Assembly (NCBI RefSeq): GCF_046054155.1
Contig: NZ_JBEQCT010000002.1
Coordinates: 186,001-250,000 of the forward strand
DNA length: 64,000 nt
Direction of reading: 5' to 3'
DNA from: Celerinatantimonas yamalensis
GTDB lineage: Bacteria; Pseudomonadota; Gammaproteobacteria; Enterobacterales; Celerinatantimonadaceae
The position numbers and the translations under genes were made by a program. The notes below the pieces were generated by a model. It was not told where the DNA came from. It saw only the letters and a program-made list of their open reading frames with translations, and made no database searches. Of the stretch, positions 36,680 to 45,427 are shown one piece after another (the first letter of the stretch is position 1; the number at the start of each line of letters is the position of its first letter).

Positions 36680-38071
36680 TTAAAAACGAAAGTCCCAACT
36701 ACCCCAGTAGTTCCACTGATCAACACCTGCGGATGCAGACGCGTTATAATCGGAGCCTATGGTCAAGCGGCTATTGGCAAGCGGCAGTTCAACCGATGCA
36801 CTCATACGGTTCTTGTTTTGTTCATTCACAGTTTGATAGCGTTGACCTTGCAGCGTCCATTCCCAATCAGTTGGGCTTACCCATAATAATTTGATTGTTT
36901 TAGACTCACCCACATCGCCATTATTCACTGCCAATTGATTATGCAGCCCCGCTTCTTCGCTTCGATTGGCGAGCCCTTGCTGCCACTGCTGCTTAGCATC
37001 TGCGGTTAAATTTTTCACTTCAACGATCCAGCGCAGATACTGCTCCCCTATGTTAAATTGGCTTTGCCACCCTAATACGGTTGAACCTAACGATTGATCA
37101 TTAATGAGTGTTGCGCCTTGGGCGTACACACTTTGGGTCACTGTTGTTTGCCCAACATTGATACTAGGAAGACTTAAACGAATGTCACCGCTATATTGGT
37201 CTTGCTGATTCGCATCGGATTGGATAGGCCCAGTCACATAACCAGTCAGACCACTTTTACTAAACCATTTTTGATAACTCATCCCAAGGTTTAGCCAGCT
37301 TACTGGTGCAAACTCAAGACGACTTGACCATTGTTTTTGATTGTTATTTGGAGTTCTCTGACTACCGATAAAGGTTTCAACATGCCAACTACCGATTACA
37401 GGCCAATTGTATGCATCATACGCTAAATCAACGCCCGGAATCGTCCCGCGGGTATGTCCCCATGCTAAGTTGTAAATCCAAGTTGGCCCCCACCAACGCT
37501 GAACAGACCCCAACGAGATACTGGCATTACCCGCATTAAAAGCGATATAGCTATTATCAAGTGAGAATTCGTTCTTTTCATGACCAAATTTGTTAGGGCC
37601 ACGATGATAGTTTGCCGCTAAGCGAAAGGCATAATGATGCGATGTGAGTTCATAACTAGAGAGAGCTTGCCATTTTTGCGTGAGTGGAGCGGCAAAGCTT
37701 GAATCATCTCGCGGGGTTTTCGCATAGCTTGCTTTAAACTGTCGATTGCCGCGATCAATGAGCGCACCTTGAATCGCATAGGTAATGTGTGCATAGGATT
37801 GACGAAGTGCGGGTGACAATTGACGAGTATCAATATCTTGTAAATCGCTATCAATACCAGACCACCGCAGTGGGTATGTATTAATGGGGGTATGAATCAA
37901 CCCGGCATCAGCCAGAGCCTGCAAATCTGAGCGAAGATATGCATTATCAGGTTCCAGCCATGGGGATGCTGTGGCCAAAAAGCTGACAAAAACGCTCAAA
38001 CAAGCAGATAAAGCGAGCCCTGCGGGAGCAAGTCGATTTTTGTTCAATCGCTTAAAATGGATATTGTTCAT
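36680..38071 (-). CDS. capsule assembly Wzi-family outer-membrane protein (WbfB-like)
   Basis: About 463 residues starting at the ATG 38071 (MNNIHFKRLNKN); a GTG five codons upstream is also possible. A basic N-terminus and hydrophobic stretch ending FLATASPWLEP form a signal peptide. The rest is rich in alternating beta strands and ends with aromatic residues (WNYWGSWDFRF), as expected for an outer-membrane barrel. VQRWWGPTWIYNLAWGH is a Wzi/capsule-assembly family signature. It is the first gene after the JUMPStart leader, so it heads the operon. Confidence 0.88.
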   Translation of the reverse strand: MNNIHFKRLNKNRLAPAGLALSACLSVFVSFLATASPWLEPDNAYLRSDLQALADAGLIHTPINTYPLRWSGIDSDLQDIDTRQLSPALRQSYAHITYAIQGALIDRGNRQFKASYAKTPRDDSSFAAPLTQKWQALSSYELTSHHYAFRLAANYHRGPNKFGHEKNEFSLDNSYIAFNAGNASISLGSVQRWWGPTWIYNLAWGHTRGTIPGVDLAYDAYNWPVIGSWHVETFIGSQRTPNNNQKQWSSRLEFAPVSWLNLGMSYQKWFSKSGLTGYVTGPIQSDANQQDQYSGDIRLSLPSINVGQTTVTQSVYAQGATLINDQSLGSTVLGWQSQFNIGEQYLRWIVEVKNLTADAKQQWQQGLANRSEEAGLHNQLAVNNGDVGESKTIKLLWVSPTDWEWTLQGQRYQTVNEQNKNRMSASVELPLANSRLTIGSDYNASASAGVDQWNYWGSWDFRF

Positions 38072-38224
38072 AGAGAATGAGTCCACAATCGCAAAACATA
38101 GAGTGTTGATATTGAAACCAACCAGATTTGTAAGGCGGCGTTAACCGACACGATAAAAGTTAACGATGGGGGTGACCGTTTAACCATTTATATTGATCAG
38201 CACATACCATTTTATTTTCTAAGA

Positions 38225-38254
38225 CACGCTACCGCCCCTAGGTTTAGCTCCCAG
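38225..38254 (-). promoter_or_regulatory. JUMPStart element with ops site
   Basis: On the minus strand the stretch ends with GGCGGTAGCGTG (38225-38236), a perfect match to the ops core, and the 18 bases before it (38237-38254) match the JUMPStart consensus at all but about three positions. It lies about 150 bp upstream of the wzi-like gene in the operon leader. The ops element pauses RNA polymerase and recruits RfaH, which suppresses termination over long polysaccharide operons. Seen directly in sequence; function from known family. Confidence 0.93.
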
Positions 38255-38272
38255 AAAGCAATAAAAACAATG

Positions 38273-38377
38273 TTGCCTTATTCTCATTTAGTTAAGAAAC
38301 AAGGCAATTTTTTAAATGAGGATGGAAGATTATCATTAAAAGCCTATATTTCAGGCACCTAGGCCTTAATTCCATCC
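38273..38377. other. structured stretch upstream of JUMPStart with interleaved inverted repeats
   Basis: TTGCCTT (38273-38279) complements AAGGCAA (38301-38307), and CTCATTTA (38283-38290) complements TAAATGAG (38313-38320); the two crossing helices have the topology of an H-type pseudoknot. A third pair, GGATGGA (38320-38326) and TCCATCC (38371-38377), closes an imperfect hairpin. If the promoter lies further upstream, this would be in the 5' leader of the operon; it might equally be a double-stranded DNA site. Confidence 0.45.
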
Positions 38378-39133
38378 TGGAAAATATAGCTTTGTTATAC
38401 TACACAGATAATTTATTAAAATAAAGCTCAACCGAGGTGTCATCACGTGCTTTTATACACATAATATGCGATGTAGGAAGTGACAAAAAAGTATCATCGG
38501 TCTGTCATAGAAAAAACATAATTTTTATAAAAAACAAATAAAATCAAAATATTATGATTTTTATGATTATAACCAATAGTATAGTTCATTGTTATTTTGA
38601 CGATTCTTTACCCAATTAAACTCATCAATAAGTAATAAATACAACAATGTAACATTTCACCTGCGTGTATTCCCTACAACTGAACAGGTCATCATCTTAC
38701 ATCCATCATAGGTAAAACCTTGTGTCTAACATCTTAAAATAACCCAATAGATATTGGGGGCGATTCATTCTATTTTTTAAATGTGCATAATACACAAATA
38801 CCGCCACCACAATAGTAAATATCAATAATTGCTATCGCCTAACTCTAGTCATGGCATTCATTATTATCAATAATATACTGAAATATTATATAAGCGTTCA
38901 CTTATATGCGATCTGATTCTGTCTAATGAGCCGATGTTCCTAGCGACAGAGCAAGCTACCGGCATATCGGTGAGCATACGATAATCGACGATCGTTGAGC
39001 ATGGATGCAAATTCATGCACTCCGGCATCTTAGAGGGATTGAATGGTTCGATAAGATAATGGCAAGGGCTATAAGGAGTAATCGAGCAACACGGTGGTGC
39101 TGCTCGCAAATAAAAATAAGGTAGGATGGTTGA
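38378..39133. other. long intergenic region between ugd and the operon leader
   Basis: About 750 bp without a convincing gene. AT-rich, so the main promoter of the polysaccharide operon (minus strand) is likely here, but I could not single out a -35/-10 pair. The 80-codon minus-strand frame at 38867-39109 has no recognisable protein features. Confidence 0.5.
39083..39106 (-). terminator. hairpin downstream of ugd, possible terminator
   Basis: CGAGCAACAC (39083-39092) pairs with GTGCTGCTCG (39097-39106) around a GGTG loop, with one G-U pair. It lies 28 bp after the ugd stop. There is no clear T-tract in the direction of ugd transcription, so termination is only suggested. Confidence 0.4.
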
Positions 39134-40300
39134 TTAGTCAGCACCAAATAAGTCGCGCGTATAAACCTTGTGCGCCACATCACTAAGCTCTTTGCTCATC
39201 CGGTTCGTGATAATCACGTCACTCATGGTCTTAAATTCGGCTAGATCACGGATCACTCTCGAGTTGAAAAACTCGTCATCATCGAGCACAGGTTCATACA
39301 CAACGACTTTTATGCCTTTCGCTTTGATGCGTTTCATCACACCTTGCATCGCCGATGCGCGAAAATTATCCGACCCTGATTTCATAATTAATCGATACAC
39401 GCCCACAATTTTAGGCTGTTTGGCCAATATCGAATCAGCAATAAAGTCTTTGCGAGTGGTATTGGCATCAACAATCGCTCGAATCAAAGTATTCGGGACT
39501 TCATCATAGTTAGCGAGCAGCTGCTTCGTATCTTTCGGTAAACAGTAGCCGCCATACCCAAACGATGGATTGTTGTAGTGGCTCCCAATGCGAGGATCCA
39601 GCCCAACCCCTTCAATAATTTGTTGAGTACTTAGCCCATACGTCAATGCGTAGGTGTCTAGTTCATTAAAATAGGCCACTCGCATCGCCAAGTAGGTGTT
39701 GGCAAATAATTTGATCGCTTCAGCTTCAGTGGGGTCAGTGAACAGAACAGGGACATCCTTTTTATAAGCCCCTTCAAGTAATAGATTGGCAAAAGTACGT
39801 GCGCGCTCACTTCGTTCCCCTACAATAATCCGAGATGGATACAAGTTGTCATACAATGCACTGCCTTCACGTAAAAACTCAGGCGAAAAAATAATATTGT
39901 CACAACCAAACTGTTCTTTCAGTTGCGCCGTATATCCCACTGGAATAGTTGATTTTATCACCATCACCGCACGCGGATTAATCACTAATACCTGTTTGAT
40001 CACCGCTTCAATGGAACTCGTATTAAAATAATTAGTGGTAGGATCGTAATCGGTCGGGGTCGCAATAATCACAAAATCAGCATCTTGATAGGCTGAATCG
40101 CCATCAAGCGTCGCTGAGAAACTGATGGTTTTATTGCTTAAAAAATCTGATATTTCGCGGTCGACAATCGGAGATTTTTTTTGATTCAGCAGTTCAACCT
40201 TCTCAGGAATAATGTCGACAGCTGTCACATCATGGTGCTGAGAGAGCAACATCGCGTTGGATAAACCAACATACCCGGTACCCGCAATTGCTATTTTCAT
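39134..40300 (-). CDS. ugd: UDP-glucose 6-dehydrogenase
   Basis: Oxidises UDP-glucose to UDP-glucuronate with two NAD. The 388 residues equal the length of enterobacterial Ugd. KIAIAGTGYVGLSNAMLL is the NAD site, SPEFLREGSALYDNLYPSRI the substrate-binding region, and SFGYGGYCLPKDTKQL carries the catalytic cysteine. It lies before the JUMPStart on the same strand, as ugd often does at the edge of polysaccharide loci, but is separated by 1 kb and so is probably transcribed independently. UDP-glucuronate could feed the glycan and be a target for the amidotransferase. Confidence 0.97.
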   Translation of the reverse strand: MKIAIAGTGYVGLSNAMLLSQHHDVTAVDIIPEKVELLNQKKSPIVDREISDFLSNKTISFSATLDGDSAYQDADFVIIATPTDYDPTTNYFNTSSIEAVIKQVLVINPRAVMVIKSTIPVGYTAQLKEQFGCDNIIFSPEFLREGSALYDNLYPSRIIVGERSERARTFANLLLEGAYKKDVPVLFTDPTEAEAIKLFANTYLAMRVAYFNELDTYALTYGLSTQQIIEGVGLDPRIGSHYNNPSFGYGGYCLPKDTKQLLANYDEVPNTLIRAIVDANTTRKDFIADSILAKQPKIVGVYRLIMKSGSDNFRASAMQGVMKRIKAKGIKVVVYEPVLDDDEFFNSRVIRDLAEFKTMSDVIITNRMSKELSDVAHKVYTRDLFGAD

Positions 40301-40837
40301 ATTTAAACTCTTTAGATAAATTAATAATAAGCGGCTTAATGCTTAGAGGGAACTCAATACGACAAGGTATGATAGCAGCATAGGCATCAATATAATTTGA
40401 GTAAAACATACTGGATCTATTGGAAACTTCAATAGTTACCTGCTATTTATATTTGATGAATAACATTTTTAGTGTTAATGCGTTCATTATGTCGCAATAA
40501 ATTGTATGGCAATAGTATGGTCAACTCGATATAAGCAATAAAAACAAACGTTTAAAAAACAATATTGTCAATACAATTTTTTTGATAAAAGTTTGAACTA
40601 GATCACGTTAATGGTTAAGATGAGCACAACTACACCGGCACAGTACACTGGCGTCAACCTGACTCCCGTGAATTGGGCCTGCGGCTTGCATAATGACAAG
40701 CCCGACCTAATCCTGCGCTTTTAGCCAGGACTTAACGACGAAAATAGTATCGATACTATGCTCAGCGTTCTGCGACAAGGGATCTCTTCCCACTGGTGTG
40801 AAATGGTTTTTAACTATACATCGATAAGAGGCTCGCA
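40301..40837. other. intergenic region between divergent ugd and poxB
   Basis: 537 bp carrying the promoters of both divergent genes. The ugd-proximal half is AT-rich. The 40640-40800 part is GC-richer with several short complementary stretches and could be a leader RNA or an sRNA; I match it to no known riboswitch. No open frame is convincing. Confidence 0.5.
40744..40759. promoter_or_regulatory. perfect 16-bp palindrome upstream of poxB, possible operator
   Basis: ATAGTATCGATACTAT is a perfect inverted repeat, centred 86 bp before the poxB start. It could be a dimeric regulator site; the regulator is not identifiable. Confidence 0.45.
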
Positions 40838-42562
40838 ATGAAACAAAGTATTGCCGATTACATCGCCGAAGTATTGACTCAAGCAGGCATTAAACGCATT
40901 TGGGGGGTTACTGGAGATTCATTAAATGGGCTGAGTGACAGCCTGCAGCGGCGACAAGAAGTTGAGTGGATGCCGACCCGTCATGAAGAAGTTGCCGCCT
41001 TTGCTACTGGCGCTGAAGGCCAGCTCAGTGATGAACTGGTGGTCTGCGCTGGCTCATGTGGGCCAGGTAATATGCATTTAATCAATGGCTTGTTTGATTG
41101 CCATCGCAGTCATGTGCCTACATTAGCGATTGCTAGTCACATTCCATCTCATGAAATTGGTTCAGGTTACTTTCAAGAAACGCATCCCCAAGAACTGTTC
41201 AAAGAATGCAGTGTCTATTGTGAGCTCATCAGTAACCCTGAACAGATGCCTTATGTCTTAGAGATTGCCATGCGTAAAGCAATTTTGGAGCAAGATGTTG
41301 CTGTTATTGTGTTACCGGGTGATATTTCGCTGCAGCCTATTCCTGAAACGGCTAAGGTCAAATGGCGTACTCCAAAACTACCTGTTATAACCCCAGTTGA
41401 TGATGAACTAGCAGCTGTTGCTAAGGTGCTCAATCAAGCTCAAAATATTACATTGCTATGTGGTGCAGGTTGCAAAGGGGCCCATGACGAAGTGGTGCAA
41501 TTAGCCGAAACGTTAAAAGCACCTATCGTACACGCGATGCGTGGCAAAGAGTTCATTGAATACGACAACCCGTATGATGTGGGCATGACCGGGCTCATCG
41601 GTTTTTCATCGGGTTATCATGCCATGGAAAATGCTTCCACATTGGTCATCCTAGGCAGTGCCTTCCCTTATCGTGAATTTTATCCTGAAAATGCCACCAT
41701 CATCCAGTTAGATATTAAATCTGGGGCACTTGGCGCTCATACCCAAATCGATTATGGATTGATCGGGGATACCAAAGCAACGCTGAATAAACTGCTACCT
41801 ATGTTGCAAGTACGGACCGATCGACGTTTCTTAGACAAAGCCCTCGAACATTATCAGGAAGCACGCAAAGGCTTAGATAAATTAGCCAATGAAACCAATA
41901 AAAAAGGGGTGGTTCACCCACAATATTTAACACGCCTTCTCAGTGAAAAAGCAGATGATGACACCGTGTTTACCTGTGATGTTGGCACACCGACAGTTTG
42001 GGCAGCTCGTTATCTGAAAATGAATGGTAAACGACGGATTTTAGGCTCATTCAACCACGGCTCTATGGCCAATGCACTGGCTCAATCTATTGGCGCCCAA
42101 GGGATGAATCGTGATCGTCAAGTTATTGCGATGTGTGGCGATGGCGGGTTAAGCATGCTGATGGGCGATCTACTCACTGTCAAACAACTGAATCTTCCGA
42201 TTAAAATCGTCGTGTATGACAACCATTCATTAGGCTTTGTTGCGATGGAAATGAAAGCCAGCGGCTTTTATTCTCGCGATACTGACTTAGACAATCCTGA
42301 TTTTGCCGATATTGCCAAAGCAATGAATATTGAAAGTGCTGCGGTCAATGACCCCGACCAGCTTCCTAGCGCCATTGACCAAATGATGCAAAGCAAAGGC
42401 CCATTCTTATTAGCTGTACGCACGGCTAAACAAGAACTTGCTCTTCCACCCAAAGTGAAATTTGCCCATGCGAAGGGCTTTAGCATCTATATGATGAAAG
42501 CCGTACTCAATGGTGATGGCAGTGAATTGGTTGAATTAGGTAAAACCAACTGGCTACGCTAA
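40838..42562 (+). CDS. poxB: pyruvate dehydrogenase (quinone) / pyruvate oxidase
   Basis: ThDP- and FAD-dependent peripheral membrane enzyme that decarboxylates pyruvate to acetate and CO2, passing electrons to ubiquinone. 574 residues. The N-terminal domain has GVTGDSLNGLSD and RHEEVAAFATGAEGQ (catalytic Glu), the FAD domain is central (about 190-340), and MCGDGGLSMLMGDL (about 430) is the ThDP motif GDG. The C-terminus (FAHAKGFSIYMMKAVLNGDGSELVELGKTNW) resembles the lipid-activated tail of PoxB. RBS-like GAGG precedes the ATG by 9 bases. Followed by a strong terminator. Confidence 0.95.
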   Translation: MKQSIADYIAEVLTQAGIKRIWGVTGDSLNGLSDSLQRRQEVEWMPTRHEEVAAFATGAEGQLSDELVVCAGSCGPGNMHLINGLFDCHRSHVPTLAIASHIPSHEIGSGYFQETHPQELFKECSVYCELISNPEQMPYVLEIAMRKAILEQDVAVIVLPGDISLQPIPETAKVKWRTPKLPVITPVDDELAAVAKVLNQAQNITLLCGAGCKGAHDEVVQLAETLKAPIVHAMRGKEFIEYDNPYDVGMTGLIGFSSGYHAMENASTLVILGSAFPYREFYPENATIIQLDIKSGALGAHTQIDYGLIGDTKATLNKLLPMLQVRTDRRFLDKALEHYQEARKGLDKLANETNKKGVVHPQYLTRLLSEKADDDTVFTCDVGTPTVWAARYLKMNGKRRILGSFNHGSMANALAQSIGAQGMNRDRQVIAMCGDGGLSMLMGDLLTVKQLNLPIKIVVYDNHSLGFVAMEMKASGFYSRDTDLDNPDFADIAKAMNIESAAVNDPDQLPSAIDQMMQSKGPFLLAVRTAKQELALPPKVKFAHAKGFSIYMMKAVLNGDGSELVELGKTNWLR

Positions 42563-42583
42563 ATCATCAATCATGTCGTTATC

Positions 42584-42608
42584 AAAGCCGCTCATTGAGC
42601 GGCTTTTT
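42584..42608 (+). terminator. Rho-independent terminator of poxB
   Basis: AAAGCCGCTCA (42584-42594) pairs with TGAGCGGCTTT (42595-42605) and is followed by T residues. The stem is perfect; it starts 21 bp after the poxB stop. Confidence 0.85.
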
Positions 42609-42686
42609 AGTTTGTAATCGTAGCCAAATGGCAGCATCAGCGGATATTTAGATACGGTTACATTGATTTTTAAGCAACCCTCTCTT

Positions 42687-44105
42687 CGTAGCCCGGTAGC
42701 AGCGCAGCGGATGCCGGGAGCATTGTGAGTTTAACTTTCCAGAGTAGCGGATGCCGCGAATCGTGAGTGAATCCCCTAGGTTCGACGATCAAACGAGTTA
42801 GGATCCCGGATTCCATTTCATTGCATCCAGGCTACGACTAACCATTGATTTTTAAACAACCCTCTCTTCGTAGCCCGGTAGCAGCGCAGCGGATGCCGGG
42901 AGCATTGTGAGTTTAACCTTCCAGAGTAGCGGATGCCGCGAATCGTGGGGGAATCCCCAAGGTTCGACGATCAAACGAGTTAGGATCCCGGATTCCATTT
43001 CATTGCATCCGGGCTACGACTAACCATTGATTTTTAAACAACCCTCTCTTCGTAGCCCGGTAGTAGCGCAGCGAATGCCGGGAGCATTGTGAGTTTTAAC
43101 CCACCAGAGTAGCGGATGCCGGAAATGGTGGGTGAAGCCCCAAGGTTCGAGGATAAAACGGATTGGTTTTCCCGGATTCCATTTCATTGCATCCGAGCTA
43201 CGACTAACCATTGATTTTTAAACAACCCTCTCTTCGTAGCCCGGTAGCAGCGCAGCGGATGCCGGGGGTATTGTGGATTTAACCCACCAGAGTAGCGGAT
43301 GCCGCGAATCGTGAGTGAATTCCCAAGGTTCGATGATCAAACGAGTTGGGATCCCGGATTCCATTTCATTGCATCCAGGCTACGACTAACCATTGATTTT
43401 TAAACAACCCTCTCTTCGTAGCCCGGTAGCAGCGCAGCGGATGCCGAGAGTATTATAAGTTTAACCTGCCAGAGTAGCGGATGCCGCGAATCGTGAGTGA
43501 ATCCCCAAGGTTCGATGATCAAACGAGTTGGGATCCCGGATTCCATTTCATTGCATCTAGGCTACGACTAACCATTGATTTTTAAACAACCCTCTCTTCG
43601 TAGCCCGGTAGCAGCGCAGCGGATGCCGGGAGCATTGTGAGTTTAACCTTCCAGAGTAGCGGATGCCGCGAATAGTGAGTGAATTCCCAAGGTTCGATGA
43701 TCAAACGAGTTAGGATCCCGGATTCCATTTCATTGCATCCAGGCTACGACTAACCATTGATTTTTAAACAACCCTCTCTTCGTAGCCCGGTAGCAGCGCA
43801 GCGGATGCCGGGAGCATTGTGAGTTTAACCTTCCAGAGTAGCGGATGCCGCGAATCGTGAGTGAATCCCCTAGGTTCGACGATCAAACGAGTTAGGATCC
43901 CGGATTCCATTTCATTGCATCCAGGCTACGATGTTTGAATTAAGACTCAGCGTTTGATGTAGCCCGGTAGCAGCGCAGCGAATGCCGGGAGCATTGTGAG
44001 TTTTAACCACCAAAGTAGCGGATGCCGGAAATGGTGGGTGAATCCCCTAGGTTCGACGATCAAACGAGTTAGGATCCCGGATTCCATTGCATTGCATCCG
44101 GGCGA
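42687..44105. repeat. tandem array of eight approximately 182-bp REP/BIME units (upstream block)
   Basis: Units begin CGTAGCCCGGTAG at 42687, 42869, 43051, 43235, 43417, 43599 and 43781, spaced 182-184 bp, and an eighth starts near 43957 with a different linker. Each unit opens with GTAGCCCGG and closes with CCGGGCTAC (or CCAGGCTAC), so it is a pair of inverted REPs about 150 bp long, followed by a conserved 32-bp linker (ACTAACCATTGATTTTTAAA then CAACCCTCTCTT). The internal frames of about 60 codons are artefacts of the repeat. Small substitutions differ between units, so the array is not a recent perfect duplication. Confidence 0.93.
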
Positions 44106-44142
44106 GACTCATTTATAAGCTTTAATTTATATGGCAATCGAT

Positions 44143-44655
44143 CTAAGACAATTCACCAAAATCACCATTTACATCTTCTTCCCCTAACCAATCATCAGGT
44201 AATATCCCCTTTTTAACATATGCATGAAAACTCGAATAGGGCCAATCAGAGACCTGCTTAACTAAACCATGTTTGTATGGATTTCGATGAATATAATCCA
44301 AATGATTTAACCAATCACATTCATCTCGAATACAATGTTCCCAATATCGAGATTGCCAAATAGGTTGACATTGTGTCGGGGATTTTTTAGTCAGCCCCCT
44401 GCTAAATCGACTTTTCATTGATTGAACAAATTTGGGGTAGTAGCACTGCTGCTCAGGCAGTTGAATAAGCATGTGTAAATGTTCAGGCATTATTGAAATA
44501 GCGTGTATATGGCATAGGTAACGAGAAAGTGCGTACTTGAAAGATTCTTTTAGTAGCCCGATCTGATCAGTCAATAAAGTCGAATGGCGATTGGCAAGAG
44601 TTAACGTTAAAAAGTAACACCCACCAGGCACAAAAACTCGACGATAGGAAACCAT
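44143..44655 (-). CDS. REP-associated tyrosine transposase (RAYT)
   Basis: 170-residue Y1 transposase of the IS200-like family. The N-terminus has YRRVFVPGGCYFLTLTLANR, ISIMPEHLHMLIQLPEQ carries the His-x-His metal motif (about residues 57-61), and WLNHLDYIHRNPYKHGLV near residue 125 contains the catalytic tyrosine. RAYTs are single-copy domesticated relatives that mobilise REP/BIME elements in trans. It is intact, starts with ATG, and is flanked on both sides by the REP units, the expected arrangement for a RAYT and its substrates. Confidence 0.93.
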   Translation of the reverse strand: MVSYRRVFVPGGCYFLTLTLANRHSTLLTDQIGLLKESFKYALSRYLCHIHAISIMPEHLHMLIQLPEQQCYYPKFVQSMKSRFSRGLTKKSPTQCQPIWQSRYWEHCIRDECDWLNHLDYIHRNPYKHGLVKQVSDWPYSSFHAYVKKGILPDDWLGEEDVNGDFGELS

Positions 44656-44757
44656 TCACACCCCTTATTGATTTTTTTATTAAATTTATCAAATAAAATG
44701 ATCGATTTGTAGCCAGCTCTCCACATTTCCTTTTAAGTTAAATTAAAAACCTCTCTT

Positions 44758-45272
44758 CGTAGCCCGGTAGCAGCGCAGCGAATGCCGGGAGCACTGTGAG
44801 TTTTAACCACCAAAGTAGCGGATGCCGGAAATGGTGGGGGAAGCCCCAAGGTTCGAGGATAAAACGGATTGGTTTTCCCGGATTCCATTTCATTGCATCC
44901 GGGCTACGACTAACCATTGATTTTTAAACAACCCTCTCTTCGTAGCCCGGTAGCAGCGCAGCGGATGTCGGGAGCATTGTGAGTTTAACCACCAAAGTAG
45001 CGGATGCCGGAAATGGTGGGTGAATCCCCAAGGTTCGAGGATAAAACGGATTGGTTTTCCCGGATTCCATTTCATTGCATCCGGGCTACGACTAACCATT
45101 GATTTTTAAACAACCCTCTCTTCGTAGCCCGGTAGTAGCGCAGCGAATTCCGGGAGCATTGTGGATTTAACCCACCAGAGTAGCGGGTGCCGCGAATAGT
45201 GAGTTAATCCCCAAGGTTCGACGATCAAACGAGTTGGGATCCCGGATTCCATTTCATTGCATCCAGGGGACG
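44758..45272. repeat. three more REP/BIME units downstream of the RAYT gene
   Basis: Units start at 44758, 44941 and 45123 with the same GTAGCCCGG...CCGGGCTAC architecture and 182-183-bp period as the upstream block. The last ends with the alternative linker (ATGTTTGAATTAAAACTCAT). Together with the upstream block this gives eleven units in 2.6 kb. Confidence 0.92.
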
Positions 45273-45427
45273 ATGTTTGAATTAAAACTCATCGTTTAAA
45301 GTAGCTTGTCAGGAGGATTCGACACCCCCCTACACCTGCGCGCCTATTTACATGTATACTTGAGCACAATTAGTTGTTATCAGCGATGACAATACCGTCT
45401 CATTTTCAATTGAAAGGATTGGCTCAT

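Noticed and set aside
38867..39109. 80-codon minus-strand frame between ugd and the operon
   Set aside because: No motif, no good ribosome site, and it overlaps a hairpin region after ugd.
42687..43211. Open frames of about 60-70 codons in the repeats (for example 43020-43211 and 44890-45099)
   Set aside because: They translate the REP unit itself, recur in each copy and have no ribosome site; they are repeat artefacts.
42687..45272. CRISPR array
   Set aside because: The period is 182 bp with conserved spacer-like linkers and inverted REP ends; there are no unique spacers and no cas genes.
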